A DNA stretch of 64,000 nt from Acidobacteriota bacterium (GTDB lineage: Bacteria > Acidobacteriota > Terriglobia > Terriglobales > Acidobacteriaceae): NCBI GenBank assembly GCA_021792135.1, contig JAJYVF010000023.1:25446-89445 (forward strand). Reading direction: 5' to 3'. Under the pieces are notes generated by a model. That model was given only the letters and a program-made list of their open reading frames with translations. It ran no database searches and had not been told where the DNA came from. Shown here one piece after another: positions 8,841 to 16,518 of this stretch. Position 1 is the first letter of the stretch. The number at the start of each line of letters is the position of its first letter. The position numbers and the translations under genes are program-made.

Positions 8841-9593
8841 TTAGACCTCGGCGGTCTGGCCGCCGTCGACGTGGAGGACGGCGCCAGTGACAAACGACGC
8901 GTCATCGGAGGCCAGGAACAGAGCCGCGGCGGCGATCTCCTCGGGGCGGCCCAGGCGGTTCATAGGGAAGGTCCTGGCGAAGGCCTCAAGCTCGTCGGGG
9001 GTGAGCGCTTTCCGCAGCATAGGCGTGTCGGTCGGGCCTGGACAGATTACATTCACCCGAATCCCGAGTTTGGCGTAGTCGATGGCCATGGAACGGGTGA
9101 GCAGCGTGACGCCGCCCTTGGAGCTGACGTAGGCGGCGGCGTGGGCGCAGGCATCGTGGGAACCGGTGGTGGAAGCCACGTTGACGATGCTGCCGCGGCG
9201 CTTCGCCACCATATGTTCCAGGGCGGCTTTGGAGACAAGGAAGGTGCCGGTCAGGTTGACGGCGAGCATGCGGGCCCAAGCTTCCTCCGTGGTCTCCAGA
9301 ACCGTTCCGTAGGCCAGAATGCCCGCTCCATTAAAGAGAATGTGGAGGTCGCCGAATTCGGCGATGGTGGCCTGCACCACGGATCTGGAACTTTCTGCCT
9401 GAGTGACGTCGAGCCGGGCGAAGCGGGCCCTTCCGCCCGCCTGGCGGATCTGCTCCACGGTTTCCATTCCGCCGGACTCACTGGTGTCGGCCACCATGAC
9501 GGACGCGCCCTCCTGCGCGAACCGAATCGCGACAGCGCGGGAAATGCCTGAAGCTGCGCCAGTTACCAGCGCGACCCGGGAGGAAAGCCTCAT
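8841..9593 (-). CDS. SDR-family dehydrogenase, first gene of the lsrF operon
   Basis: A 250-aa classical short-chain dehydrogenase/reductase. 'TGAASGIS' is the NAD(P)-binding loop with the last glycine changed to serine; 'NVASTTGS' holds the catalytic serine and 'YVSSK' the Tyr-x-x-x-Lys pair. The C-terminus ends with the common 'SFVTGAVLHVDGG'. I prefer the ATG at 9593, which places the Rossmann loop near residue 12, over a GTG at 9653. It heads the minus-strand operon and probably makes the lactone or ketone used by the SMP-30 lactonase next to it. Its promoter must lie in the 262-base region shared with the divergent SDR gene. Confidence 0.9.
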   Translation of the reverse strand: MRLSSRVALVTGAASGISRAVAIRFAQEGASVMVADTSESGGMETVEQIRQAGGRARFARLDVTQAESSRSVVQATIAEFGDLHILFNGAGILAYGTVLETTEEAWARMLAVNLTGTFLVSKAALEHMVAKRRGSIVNVASTTGSHDACAHAAAYVSSKGGVTLLTRSMAIDYAKLGIRVNVICPGPTDTPMLRKALTPDELEAFARTFPMNRLGRPEEIAAAALFLASDDASFVTGAVLHVDGGQTAEV

Positions 9594-9855
9594 GGGGATA
9601 TCCGATCCGGTCCCAGTTTGGTTGGGGACGTTGAGAATTTCACAATGTTCCACCAGGACCGGACCCGATGGCTATAAAAAAAACATGAATGAATCTTGAA
9701 ATGCTCTGATCACCGGCGGGACGGAGCATCAATCGTGCTGCTTCAACAAAAGTTTCCGCGATCGTCACAGACTGGGCCGAAGACCGGCTCCTACTATGCT
9801 GGGGCGGACGATTGAAGTTGCCTGAAATCGGCTGACGCAGGAAATGGAAAGGATC
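9594..9855. promoter_or_regulatory. Divergent promoter region with a 23-bp element (9740-9762)
   Basis: This non-coding stretch separates the lsrF operon from the divergent SDR gene. At 9740-9762 lies a 23-bp block with the core CAACAAAA followed by TTTC and ending in CGAT. A copy with 19 of 23 bases identical, counted by eye, lies upstream of the next SDR gene at 10754-10776. A TACTAT at 9792-9797 could be a -10 element for the rightward gene, but no good -35 is visible. The shared block is a candidate operator, perhaps for one of the two AraC regulators. Confidence 0.5.
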
Positions 9856-10617
9856 ATGAGACTATCCGGCAAAGTAGTGATTGTTACTGGAGCTTCAGTG
9901 GGGCTGGGCCGCGCGGCCGCCAGCAGGTTCGCCGAGGAGGGGGCGTCGGTGGTTGCGGCGGATACCAACGAAGCCGACGGCACAAAGCTGGCCGAAGAGC
10001 TCAAGTCCCGGGGCCTTGAGGCCATGTTCGTTCACACCGACGTTTCGCAGGAATGCGCGGTGAAAACCCTCTTCGGGCAGGCGGTGGCGCGCTACGGAAA
10101 GATCGACGTGCTGTACAACAACGCCGCCATCCTGCTGGCCGACCGCGATCGGCCGGTGCATGAGATCAGCCTCGAGACATGGGATTACGTGATGGGGGTC
10201 AACCTGCGCGGCGCGTTCCTGTGCGCGAAATATGCTCTGTCCTCGATGCTGAGCAACGGCGGCGGATCCATCATCTTCCTTGGCTCTCCCACCGGGCTCG
10301 TTGGCTGCGCACCGGCCCTCACAGCCTACAGCACCAGTAAGGCGGGGATCATGGGGCTGACCCGGGTGATGGCGGCAGCCTACGCGCGAGATCGGATCCG
10401 GGTGAACTCCATCGTACCCGGCACCATGGATACCCCTATGAATAACTACATCCTGACGGACCCCGAAGCGCGGGAGAAGTACCGCGAAGCGGTCCCCCTG
10501 GGGAGGCTTGGGACGCCGCAGGATATCGAGGGGCTGGCGGTCTTCCTGGCCTCGGACGAATCGGCCTACTGCACCGGTGGGCTGTATATGTGCGACGGCG
10601 GGCTTACGGCCGTCTGA
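9856..10617 (+). CDS. SDR-family dehydrogenase (tandem copy 1)
   Basis: A 253-aa classical SDR with 'TGASVGLG' for cofactor binding and 'YSTSK' as catalytic Tyr/Lys; the catalytic serine lies in 'FLGSPTG'. It shares most of its length with the next gene at 10889, including 'NNA(A/G)ILLADRDRP', 'VNSIVPGTMDTPMN' and the identical end 'CDGGLTAV', so the two arose by tandem duplication. The ATG at 9856 is chosen because the paralogue starts with the same 'MRLSG'; an ATG at 9844 would add four residues and no ribosome site is convincing for either. Likely role: oxidation of a sugar or hydroxy acid in the neighbouring pathway. Confidence 0.9.
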   Translation: MRLSGKVVIVTGASVGLGRAAASRFAEEGASVVAADTNEADGTKLAEELKSRGLEAMFVHTDVSQECAVKTLFGQAVARYGKIDVLYNNAAILLADRDRPVHEISLETWDYVMGVNLRGAFLCAKYALSSMLSNGGGSIIFLGSPTGLVGCAPALTAYSTSKAGIMGLTRVMAAAYARDRIRVNSIVPGTMDTPMNNYILTDPEAREKYREAVPLGRLGTPQDIEGLAVFLASDESAYCTGGLYMCDGGLTAV

Positions 10618-10638
10618 TTGCTGAATCAATCCAGATCG

Positions 10639-10675
10639 GCCAGGGCGCGCGTGCAATTCACGCGCAGGCCCTGGC
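10639..10675. terminator. Nested hairpin after first tandem SDR
   Basis: GCCAGGG (10639-10645) pairs with CCCTGGC (10669-10675), and an inner GCGCGTG (10647-10653) pairs with CACGCGC (10659-10665). It lies 22 bases after the SDR stop codon. There is no T-run after it, so it may be a Rho-assisted terminator or a processing or pausing hairpin. Confidence 0.45.
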
Positions 10676-10694
10676 TTCCGGGCCTTTCCTGATT

Positions 10695-10728
10695 ATCCGC
10701 TCGGCAGCCGAATGTCTGCCGAGCGGAT
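10695..10728. terminator. Perfect 13-bp hairpin
   Basis: ATCCGCTCGGCAG (10695-10707) pairs perfectly with 10716-10728 around an eight-base loop. It follows the previous hairpin by 20 bases and precedes the operator-like block of the next SDR gene. No T-run follows, so termination is possible but not certain. Confidence 0.45.
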
Positions 10729-10753
10729 CGACGGGAAATCCCGCGGCCGTATT

Positions 10754-10776
10754 GCTCCAACAAAAATTTCGCCGAT
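10754..10776. promoter_or_regulatory. Second copy of the 23-bp element upstream of the SDR genes
   Basis: This block matches 9740-9762 at 19 of 23 positions, with the shared core CAACAAAA. It lies 112 bases before the ATG at 10889; the first copy lies 93 bases before its gene. Similar placement before two paralogous genes suggests either a shared operator or a remnant of the duplication. Confidence 0.45.
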
Positions 10777-10888
10777 TATCAAAGAACAGCACCAGCCCCC
10801 CGCATAGCATAGGGTCAGCGCTTACGCAGGTGCGGGTGGTCGCGGGTCATGGCACGGCCGCGACGGCTCGGCGGGCGGGGGTTCATTC

Positions 10889-11650
10889 ATGAGACTTTCC
10901 GGAAGAGTAGCGATCGTCACCGGCGCGGCGGTGGGTCTGGGACGTGCCGTGGCCGCCAGATTCGCGCGCGAAGGGGCTTCTGTTGTCGTGGCAGATATGA
11001 ACGAGGAACACGGCACAGCGCTGGTGGAGGAGCTGCGCAAGCAAGGCCTGGAAGCGCGCTTCGTGCCGACGGATATCTCCCGGGAAGAATCCGTGCAGAG
11101 TCTGGTGGACACGACAGTGACTCACTATGGGCGAGTCAACGTTCTCTACAACAACGCGGGCATTCTGCTGGCGGATCGCGATCGGCCGGGGCACGAACTG
11201 AGCCTGGAGAGCTGGGACCAGATCATGAATGTAAACCTGCGCGGTCCGTTCCTCTGCGCAAAATACACTATTCCCCGCATGCTCGAGGATTCCGGGGGAG
11301 CGATCATCAACGTCAGTTCGCGCACAGGCCTCTCCGGATGCGCGCCGGCGCTGACCGCCTACAGCACCAGCAAGGCGGCGGTGATCGGGCTGACCCGGGT
11401 GATGGCGGCCGCTTATGCGGGCAGCGGAATTCGGGTCAATTCCATCGTTCCGGGCACGATGGATACGCCGATGAACCGGTACATCCTGGTGGATGACGCT
11501 ACACGCGAGAAGTATCGCTCGGCTGTTCCGCTGGGCAGGCTGGGCAGGAGCGAGGACATTGAGGGGCTGGCGGTCTTTCTGGCTTCCGACGAATCCGCAT
11601 TCTGCACCGGCGGGCTCTACATGTGCGATGGCGGCCTGACCGCGGTCTGA
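10889..11650 (+). CDS. SDR-family dehydrogenase (tandem copy 2)
   Basis: A 253-aa SDR paralogous to the gene at 9856. It has 'TGAAVGLG', 'NVSSRTG' with the catalytic serine, and 'YSTSK'. Unlike copy 1, which has 'FLGSPTG', it retains the standard 'NVSS', so the two may differ in substrate. A run of G residues (GGGGG) eight bases before the ATG could act as ribosome site. The stop lies 66 bases from the convergent SDR at 11717, and I see no clear terminator between them. Probable function: NAD(P)-dependent oxidation in the same carbohydrate pathway. Confidence 0.9.
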   Translation: MRLSGRVAIVTGAAVGLGRAVAARFAREGASVVVADMNEEHGTALVEELRKQGLEARFVPTDISREESVQSLVDTTVTHYGRVNVLYNNAGILLADRDRPGHELSLESWDQIMNVNLRGPFLCAKYTIPRMLEDSGGAIINVSSRTGLSGCAPALTAYSTSKAAVIGLTRVMAAAYAGSGIRVNSIVPGTMDTPMNRYILVDDATREKYRSAVPLGRLGRSEDIEGLAVFLASDESAFCTGGLYMCDGGLTAV

Positions 11651-11716
11651 GCGGAGGGTCCTCCCCGGGGGCGGCAAACTGCCATTTCCCGTCCCGGCGG
11701 TCGAGCGAACGGCGCC

Positions 11717-12469
11717 TCAGTAGGTGGCCCGGCCACCGCTCAGATCGAAGACGGCTGCGGTGGTGAAGGAGTTCTCCTCGGAGACCAGCCACGCCACCAT
11801 GGAGGCGATCTCCCTCACTTCGAGGAAGCGGCCGCGCGGAATCTTCGCCAGCATGTAATCGATGTGCTCCTGGGTCATCTGATCGAAGATGCGTGTGCGG
11901 GCGACCGCGGGTGTGATGCAGTTGACCGCGATGTTTTTGTCGGCGGTCTCCTTGCCGAGGGATTTGGTGAAGGCGACCACACCCGCCTTGGAGGCGCTGT
12001 AGGCGCACGCGTTGGGGTTGCCTTCCTTGCCGGCAATGGACGCAACATTGACGATGCGGCCGTAATTCCGCTGGAGCATATGAGGGATCACGGCGCGGCA
12101 GCATAGAAAGACGCCCGTGAGGTTAATATCCATCACCTGCTTCCAGACATCGACGGGGTATTCCCAGGTTTTGCGGTTCGGCCCGGCAATACCGGCGTTG
12201 GCAACGAGAATATCGATGGCCTCGTGCTTCGCCAGCGTTGCCTCGGTGGCGACGGCGACGCTTTCCGGATCAGAGACGTCGACAATCTCGACCGAAACCT
12301 GGCCGATCTTCTGAAGCTCATGCGCCGCGTTGCCGAGCGTTTCCGCATCGCGGTCCCAGAGAGAAACGGCTGCCCCTGAATGCAGGAGCCGGGTTGCGAT
12401 CGCCAGCCCGATGCCCTGTGCCCCTCCCGTAACCACGGCATGGCGGTGATCCAGATCGATTCGATTCAT
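11717..12469 (-). CDS. SDR dehydrogenase, 2-keto-3-deoxy-fuconate/rhamnonate dehydrogenase-like
   Basis: A 250-aa SDR with 'TGGAQGIG', 'NVASIAGKEG' and 'YSASK'. The middle and end, 'ITPAVARTRIFDQM' and the terminal 'FDLSGGRATY', resemble SDRs that oxidise 2-keto-3-deoxy-L-fuconate or -rhamnonate at C4; this is recalled similarity and not tested. That role would fit the FucP-type transporter and SMP-30 lactonase nearby. It is divergently transcribed from the second AraC gene across a 386-base region with an inverted repeat, suggesting control by that regulator. A general 3-oxoacyl reductase is the alternative. Confidence 0.88.
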   Translation of the reverse strand: MNRIDLDHRHAVVTGGAQGIGLAIATRLLHSGAAVSLWDRDAETLGNAAHELQKIGQVSVEIVDVSDPESVAVATEATLAKHEAIDILVANAGIAGPNRKTWEYPVDVWKQVMDINLTGVFLCCRAVIPHMLQRNYGRIVNVASIAGKEGNPNACAYSASKAGVVAFTKSLGKETADKNIAVNCITPAVARTRIFDQMTQEHIDYMLAKIPRGRFLEVREIASMVAWLVSEENSFTTAAVFDLSGGRATY

Positions 12470-12855
12470 TGCGTTGGAGCCTCCCCGATTTTCCTGCCAG
12501 CAGGGTATCAGGAGGGGAACCGCCTGGATACCCGAGGGTCGTCCGGGTTTTGCTGCGATTGCTCCGGATGCTGCAAAACTGCGATCCGGCCGGAGGATCT
12601 CAACAGAGTTTCGTTGTTCTTTTATAGTGTGTCGTAGAGCTCCTGGAGCACCATGAAGCCATCGTGGAATCCTGGGAAGATTCTACGGCGGTTCCCCGCA
12701 GGGATCCTGGGTTTGGTACGCCCTGGTTCTCGTTTCAGGCGCACCTGGCAAAGGTGAACAAACGGAAGCTCTCGGCGTACCGGCGCCTGTGGCATGGGCG
12801 GCGGGCAGGGAAAGCCCCGGCGCGTCGCGGGGATCCGGGGAGAGGAGGTTCAGCG
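12470..12855. promoter_or_regulatory. Divergent region between SDR and AraC copy 2, with inverted repeat 12547-12579
   Basis: GTTTTGC (12547-12553) and GCAAAAC (12573-12579) form a perfect 7-bp inverted repeat separated by 19 bases, about two helical turns centre to centre, as many AraC-family or dimeric sites are. The second arm continues as CAAAACTGCGAT, loosely like the CAAAA...CGAT core upstream of the tandem SDRs. The remaining bases up to 12855 hold a long AraC leader; a frame is open through it but its residues look non-conserved. Confidence 0.45.
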
Positions 12856-13980
12856 ATGTTGAGTTCGCATGAAGCATCGGGCCGATCAGCGAAGGCGCAC
12901 ACGGCAGGAGGATCGCCGGCGCAAGATCATGCATGCGCGCGGAGGGCCTCCGCGCCCATGCGGGTGCTGCCGGTGCCGGAGAGCTCGTGCGAAGACATCT
13001 TCCGTCTGGTGGAGCCGCAGATCAATGCCGAGGGCGTGCACGTGTGGCCATTCGATGCGGCATTCCCGGTGAACGTGCTTTACCTGACCAAGAGCGCCAG
13101 AAACAGCGTGCGGATGAACCGGCATAAGTATTTCGAGATCACCTGCGTCTGTTCGGGCAACGGCGATTACCATATCCAGGACCGGCTTCTGCCCTTTCGC
13201 GAAGGGGACCTCGCGGTGGTGGGCAGCACGCTGTACCACCGGATCGAGTCGCGCTCCGGTCCCATGACGCTGGCCACGCTCTTTTTCGAACCGGACCTGA
13301 TTCGCAGCGACGGCAGCCACGACGGCGCCGAGTATCTGACGCCCTTTCTGTTGCAGGATTCGGATTTTCCGCACATCGTGCCCGGAGAAAACGGCATCCC
13401 GGATCAGGTTCTCGACCTCATGCGCCGTATTCGCGGCGAACTGCCGGCGCGGACCGCTCTGGCGCGCCTGACGGTGAGGACCTATCTGAAAATGGCTCTG
13501 GTGCTGCTCGTGAATCATTACTCTTCCTATTCGGGAACGATCCAGACCTTTCAGCGCCAGCAGCTTGCCCTGGACCGCCTGCGTCCGCTGTTCGAATTCA
13601 TTGCCCTGAATTATGGCGGGAGTATTCAGGTAAGAGAAGCAGCGCGCATCTGCGGAATGAGCGACTCGCATTTCATGAGCTTCTTTAAGCAGGTAACCGG
13701 GCAATCGTTCGTTCGCTACCTGAATCATTACCGCATCGAACGCGCGCAGCTGCTGCTGACCACGACGGACGAAACCATGGTGAGCATCAGCCAGAAGGTC
13801 GGATTCTGCGATCAGAGTTACTTCGGCACCGTCTTTCTGAAGCTCCAGGGTGTCACGCCGGCAGCTTACCGGCGTTGTCATCGATTCAATCGCGAAACCG
13901 GCGCAGCGGAGGTGATTCAATCCGCGAGCGAGCCGATGCTGCGCCGGGCTGCCGCGCCGCAGCCTGCTGCTTCCCTGTGA
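12856..13980 (+). CDS. AraC-family transcriptional regulator (copy 2)
   Basis: A 374-aa paralogue of the regulator at 1445-2611. Shared landmarks include 'LVEPQINAEG', 'HVWPFD', 'HIQDRLLPF', 'GSTLYHRIE', 'YLTPFLLQD' and the double HTH with 'GFCDQSYFGTVF'. I start at 12856 because GAGAGGAGG lies seven bases upstream; the frame is open from 12664 but that part has no recognisable sequence. It lies upstream of a PLP-enzyme paralogue on the same strand, repeating the AraC plus PLP association of the first operon. Probable targets are its own region and the divergent SDR. Confidence 0.92.
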   Translation: MLSSHEASGRSAKAHTAGGSPAQDHACARRASAPMRVLPVPESSCEDIFRLVEPQINAEGVHVWPFDAAFPVNVLYLTKSARNSVRMNRHKYFEITCVCSGNGDYHIQDRLLPFREGDLAVVGSTLYHRIESRSGPMTLATLFFEPDLIRSDGSHDGAEYLTPFLLQDSDFPHIVPGENGIPDQVLDLMRRIRGELPARTALARLTVRTYLKMALVLLVNHYSSYSGTIQTFQRQQLALDRLRPLFEFIALNYGGSIQVREAARICGMSDSHFMSFFKQVTGQSFVRYLNHYRIERAQLLLTTTDETMVSISQKVGFCDQSYFGTVFLKLQGVTPAAYRRCHRFNRETGAAEVIQSASEPMLRRAAAPQPAASL

Positions 13981-14079
13981 GATGTAAGCGCCGTGGCAAT
14001 TGCCGGAAGGGGCGACGTTGCGGGTGTGCGGCGGAGGCTGGGTCTCCGGGGGAACTGACTGAGACAGGATAGAGGGGAA

Positions 14080-14091
14080 ATGGCTGAGTGA
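14080..14091 (+). promoter_or_regulatory. Three-codon reading frame overlapping the PLP-enzyme start
   Basis: AGAGGGGAA is followed by ATG GCT GAG TGA, and the GTG start of the next gene (14088-14090) lies within GAGTGA. The ribosome site is better placed for this mini-frame (three bases from GGGG to its ATG, ten to the GTG) than is usual for either, so termination-reinitiation is possible. It may also be accidental. Confidence 0.3.
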
Positions 14092-15140
14092 AGGTAAGCG
14101 AGATCGACACGCCAGCGCTGCTGCTCGACCTGGACGCCATGGAACGTAATCTGGAGAAGATGGCGCGGTTCTTTTCCGGAGGGACGCGGCTGCGGCCCCA
14201 TTACAAGAACCACAAATGCCCGGAGCTGGCACGGCGTCAGATCGCCCGCGGTGCTATCGGGCTCACCTGTGCCACGCTCAGCGAGGCCGAGGCGCTGGTG
14301 GCGAACGACATCGACCACATTCTGATCTCCAGCGAGATCGCCGGAGCGCCCAGGATCAGGAGATTCATCCAGCTGGCCCGCAGCGCCGATGTGATGGCCG
14401 TCGTTGATAACCCGGATACGGCAGCCGCCATCGGAACCGCCGCCCGCAATGCCCGCTGCCGGCCCGGGCTGCTGGTCAATGTCAATGTCGGGCAGAACCG
14501 CACAGGGGCAAAACCCGGAGTGCCTGCGCTCGACCTGGCGCGCAGGATCGCGGAAGAGGGAATGAAATTCCGCGGGCTCATGGGCTATGAGGGCCATGTG
14601 GCTCATATGCCCGAGGGGGCGGAGAAGATCTCCGCTTATGACCTTGCCATGCGCGCGCTGATGAATACAAAGAGACTGCTGGAGGAAAACGGATTTACCG
14701 TTGGCATTGTTTCAACCGGAGGGACCGGCACCTATCATCTTTCTCGCCGCTTTCCTGAGATTACGGAGTTTCAGGCCGGCTCCTATCTGCTGATGGATAC
14801 CGACTACAAACGCACCTGCGAGGATTTTGAACCTGCGCTCAGCGTCCTCGGGACCGTGATCAGCCGCACCGGCAACGAGCGGGTGGTGATTGATGCGGGG
14901 CTGAAGTCGATCAGCGGAGAACATGGCGTTCCCCTGGTCAAGTCCGTGGAGGGATTGAAGCTGCGAAAGCTGAATGCCGAGCACGGGATCATCGATATCG
15001 TTGATCCCGGTGTGCAGGTGCAGCCGGGAGACACGATCGAGGTGTGGGCCCATTACAGCGATGCCACCGTCAACCTGCACGATCGCATCTATGGCATGCG
15101 CAACGGGGTTGTTGAGGAAATCCTGAAGCTTCAGGGGTAA
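14088..15140 (+). CDS. D-threonine aldolase / D-serine dehydratase-type PLP enzyme (copy 2)
   Basis: A 350-aa fold-III PLP enzyme paralogous to 2574-3632. It starts with GTG ('VKVSEIDTPALLLDLDAM'), aligned with the ATG start of copy 1. The PLP-lysine motif is 'RPHYKNHK', the phosphate loop 'STGGTGTYH', and the metal region 'HYSDATVNLH' (about residues 322-331) repeats the unusual His-x-x-Asp spacing of copy 1. It follows AraC copy 2 after 107 bases. Because both copies sit beside paralogous regulators, the pair was probably duplicated as a unit. The reaction is likely retro-aldol cleavage or dehydration of a beta-hydroxy D-amino acid, substrate unknown. Confidence 0.88.
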   Translation: MKVSEIDTPALLLDLDAMERNLEKMARFFSGGTRLRPHYKNHKCPELARRQIARGAIGLTCATLSEAEALVANDIDHILISSEIAGAPRIRRFIQLARSADVMAVVDNPDTAAAIGTAARNARCRPGLLVNVNVGQNRTGAKPGVPALDLARRIAEEGMKFRGLMGYEGHVAHMPEGAEKISAYDLAMRALMNTKRLLEENGFTVGIVSTGGTGTYHLSRRFPEITEFQAGSYLLMDTDYKRTCEDFEPALSVLGTVISRTGNERVVIDAGLKSISGEHGVPLVKSVEGLKLRKLNAEHGIIDIVDPGVQVQPGDTIEVWAHYSDATVNLHDRIYGMRNGVVEEILKLQG

Positions 15141-15166
15141 GCGGGAACGAAGAGCGCAGCCCTTTC

Positions 15167-16510
15167 TCAGGCCGGCTGCACGTGCTCACGGCTCATGCGG
15201 ACGTCCATGAGCGAATAGAAGCCGATGAAGAGATAGGCAACGAGCGGAACGAGATAAGACAGCGCGATACTTCCGGAGCGAACCGAGATGAAGCCCATCA
15301 TCGGGGTCAGCACGGCGCCGCCGACGATGGCCATCACAATCATCGAGCCGCCTATCTTTGTGTCGGGTCCGAGGCCGCGGATGCCCTGCGCGAAGATCGT
15401 CGGGTACATGACCGACATGAAGAAGCTGGTCAGCAGCAGAGCCAGGATGCCAGCCCAGCCGGGGGCTGCGACACCGATGGCCACGAGGACCGTATTCACC
15501 GCGCAATAGAGAGCCATCAGCTTGCCGGGATGCACGAATCGCATGAGCCAGGCGGAACTGAATCGTCCTGCCCCGAAGGCGACCAGGGTTACGGTCAGCA
15601 GGTAACCGGCGGCTTTCTCTCTCTCGTTCGTATAGGCCAGGATATATGGGATGAAATAGCTCCATGTGCCGACCTGCGCGCCCACGTAGGCAAACTGCGC
15701 GACGATAGCGAGGAGGAAATGGGGGGAGTGCAACAGCCCGCCGAAGTGGCCAGTGCCCTCCTCTTCTTTCTCGGTACGGATCAGATCCGCGGGAAAATGA
15801 GTCACGGCAATCAGGATCAGCATGATCAGCGTCGCCAGACTCAGGCCCAGGTAAGGCCTCACGACGCGCATCGTCTCCCAATGCAGGTACGCATGATAAG
15901 CATGCCGCGCCTGGAGCGCGTGAACCTGCTGAGGATTCAGCTCCGTCCCTGAAAAGATGAAGACGGTGCCGATGAGCACGCCGGTGATCGCGCCCAGAGG
16001 ATTGAAGGCCTGCGAAAAGTTCAGGCGCCGCGCGGCACTGCGCGGATCGCCGAGCTGCGCGATGAAGGGATTGGCAGCGGTCTCAAGAAAGGACAAGCCG
16101 CTGGCGATAATAAACAGCGCCGCCAGGAAGAAGGAGTAGCGCCCCACAATGGCCGCTGGCCAGAAGAGGAAGGCTCCCAGGGTGAAAAGAGACAATCCAC
16201 CGATGAATCCGGACTTGTAGCCGTAGCGGCGCATGATGAGAGCCGCGGGCATGGCCAGCAGGAAATAGCCCATGTAGAAGGCGGACTGAACGAGGCCGGC
16301 TTCGAGGCGCGTCATGACGAACGACTTCATGAACTGCCGGATCAGAACGTCGTTCAGGTTGTTCGGAATGCCCCAGAGGAAGAAGAGCCCCGTCACAAGG
16401 ATGAACGGAATGGCGTAGCCGGCGGGCAGGAACGGCGCCGGCCCATTCCCGCTGGTGCCGCGCGCGTTGTCCGCGGGGGCGGAGTTGGTCATGGGCAGCA
16501 TGTTGGTCAT
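15167..16510 (-). CDS. FucP-type sugar/H+ symporter (MFS)
   Basis: A 447-aa major-facilitator protein with about twelve membrane helices. 'LFFLWGIPNNLNDVLI' in helix 1, 'FLETAANPFIAQLGDP' and 'NFSQAFNPLGAITG' are signatures of the L-fucose permease FucP group of sugar-proton symporters. It should import a monosaccharide such as L-fucose or a related hexose. Its stop faces the PLP-enzyme gene convergently, and it starts eight bases after the zinc alcohol dehydrogenase, so the two form an operon. The substrate is inferred only from family similarity. Confidence 0.9.
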   Translation of the reverse strand: MTNMLPMTNSAPADNARGTSGNGPAPFLPAGYAIPFILVTGLFFLWGIPNNLNDVLIRQFMKSFVMTRLEAGLVQSAFYMGYFLLAMPAALIMRRYGYKSGFIGGLSLFTLGAFLFWPAAIVGRYSFFLAALFIIASGLSFLETAANPFIAQLGDPRSAARRLNFSQAFNPLGAITGVLIGTVFIFSGTELNPQQVHALQARHAYHAYLHWETMRVVRPYLGLSLATLIMLILIAVTHFPADLIRTEKEEEGTGHFGGLLHSPHFLLAIVAQFAYVGAQVGTWSYFIPYILAYTNEREKAAGYLLTVTLVAFGAGRFSSAWLMRFVHPGKLMALYCAVNTVLVAIGVAAPGWAGILALLLTSFFMSVMYPTIFAQGIRGLGPDTKIGGSMIVMAIVGGAVLTPMMGFISVRSGSIALSYLVPLVAYLFIGFYSLMDVRMSREHVQPA

Positions 16511-16518
16511 TGTCTCTT

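Noticed and set aside
1445..9593. A full AI-2 quorum-sensing (lsr) operon.
   Set aside because: Only LsrF- and LsrG-like genes are present; the importer, LsrR and LsrK are absent in the window, so a quorum-sensing label is not justified.
10639..10728. Rho-independent terminators.
   Set aside because: The hairpins are strong, but no T-run follows them on either strand; they are kept only as terminator-like hairpins.
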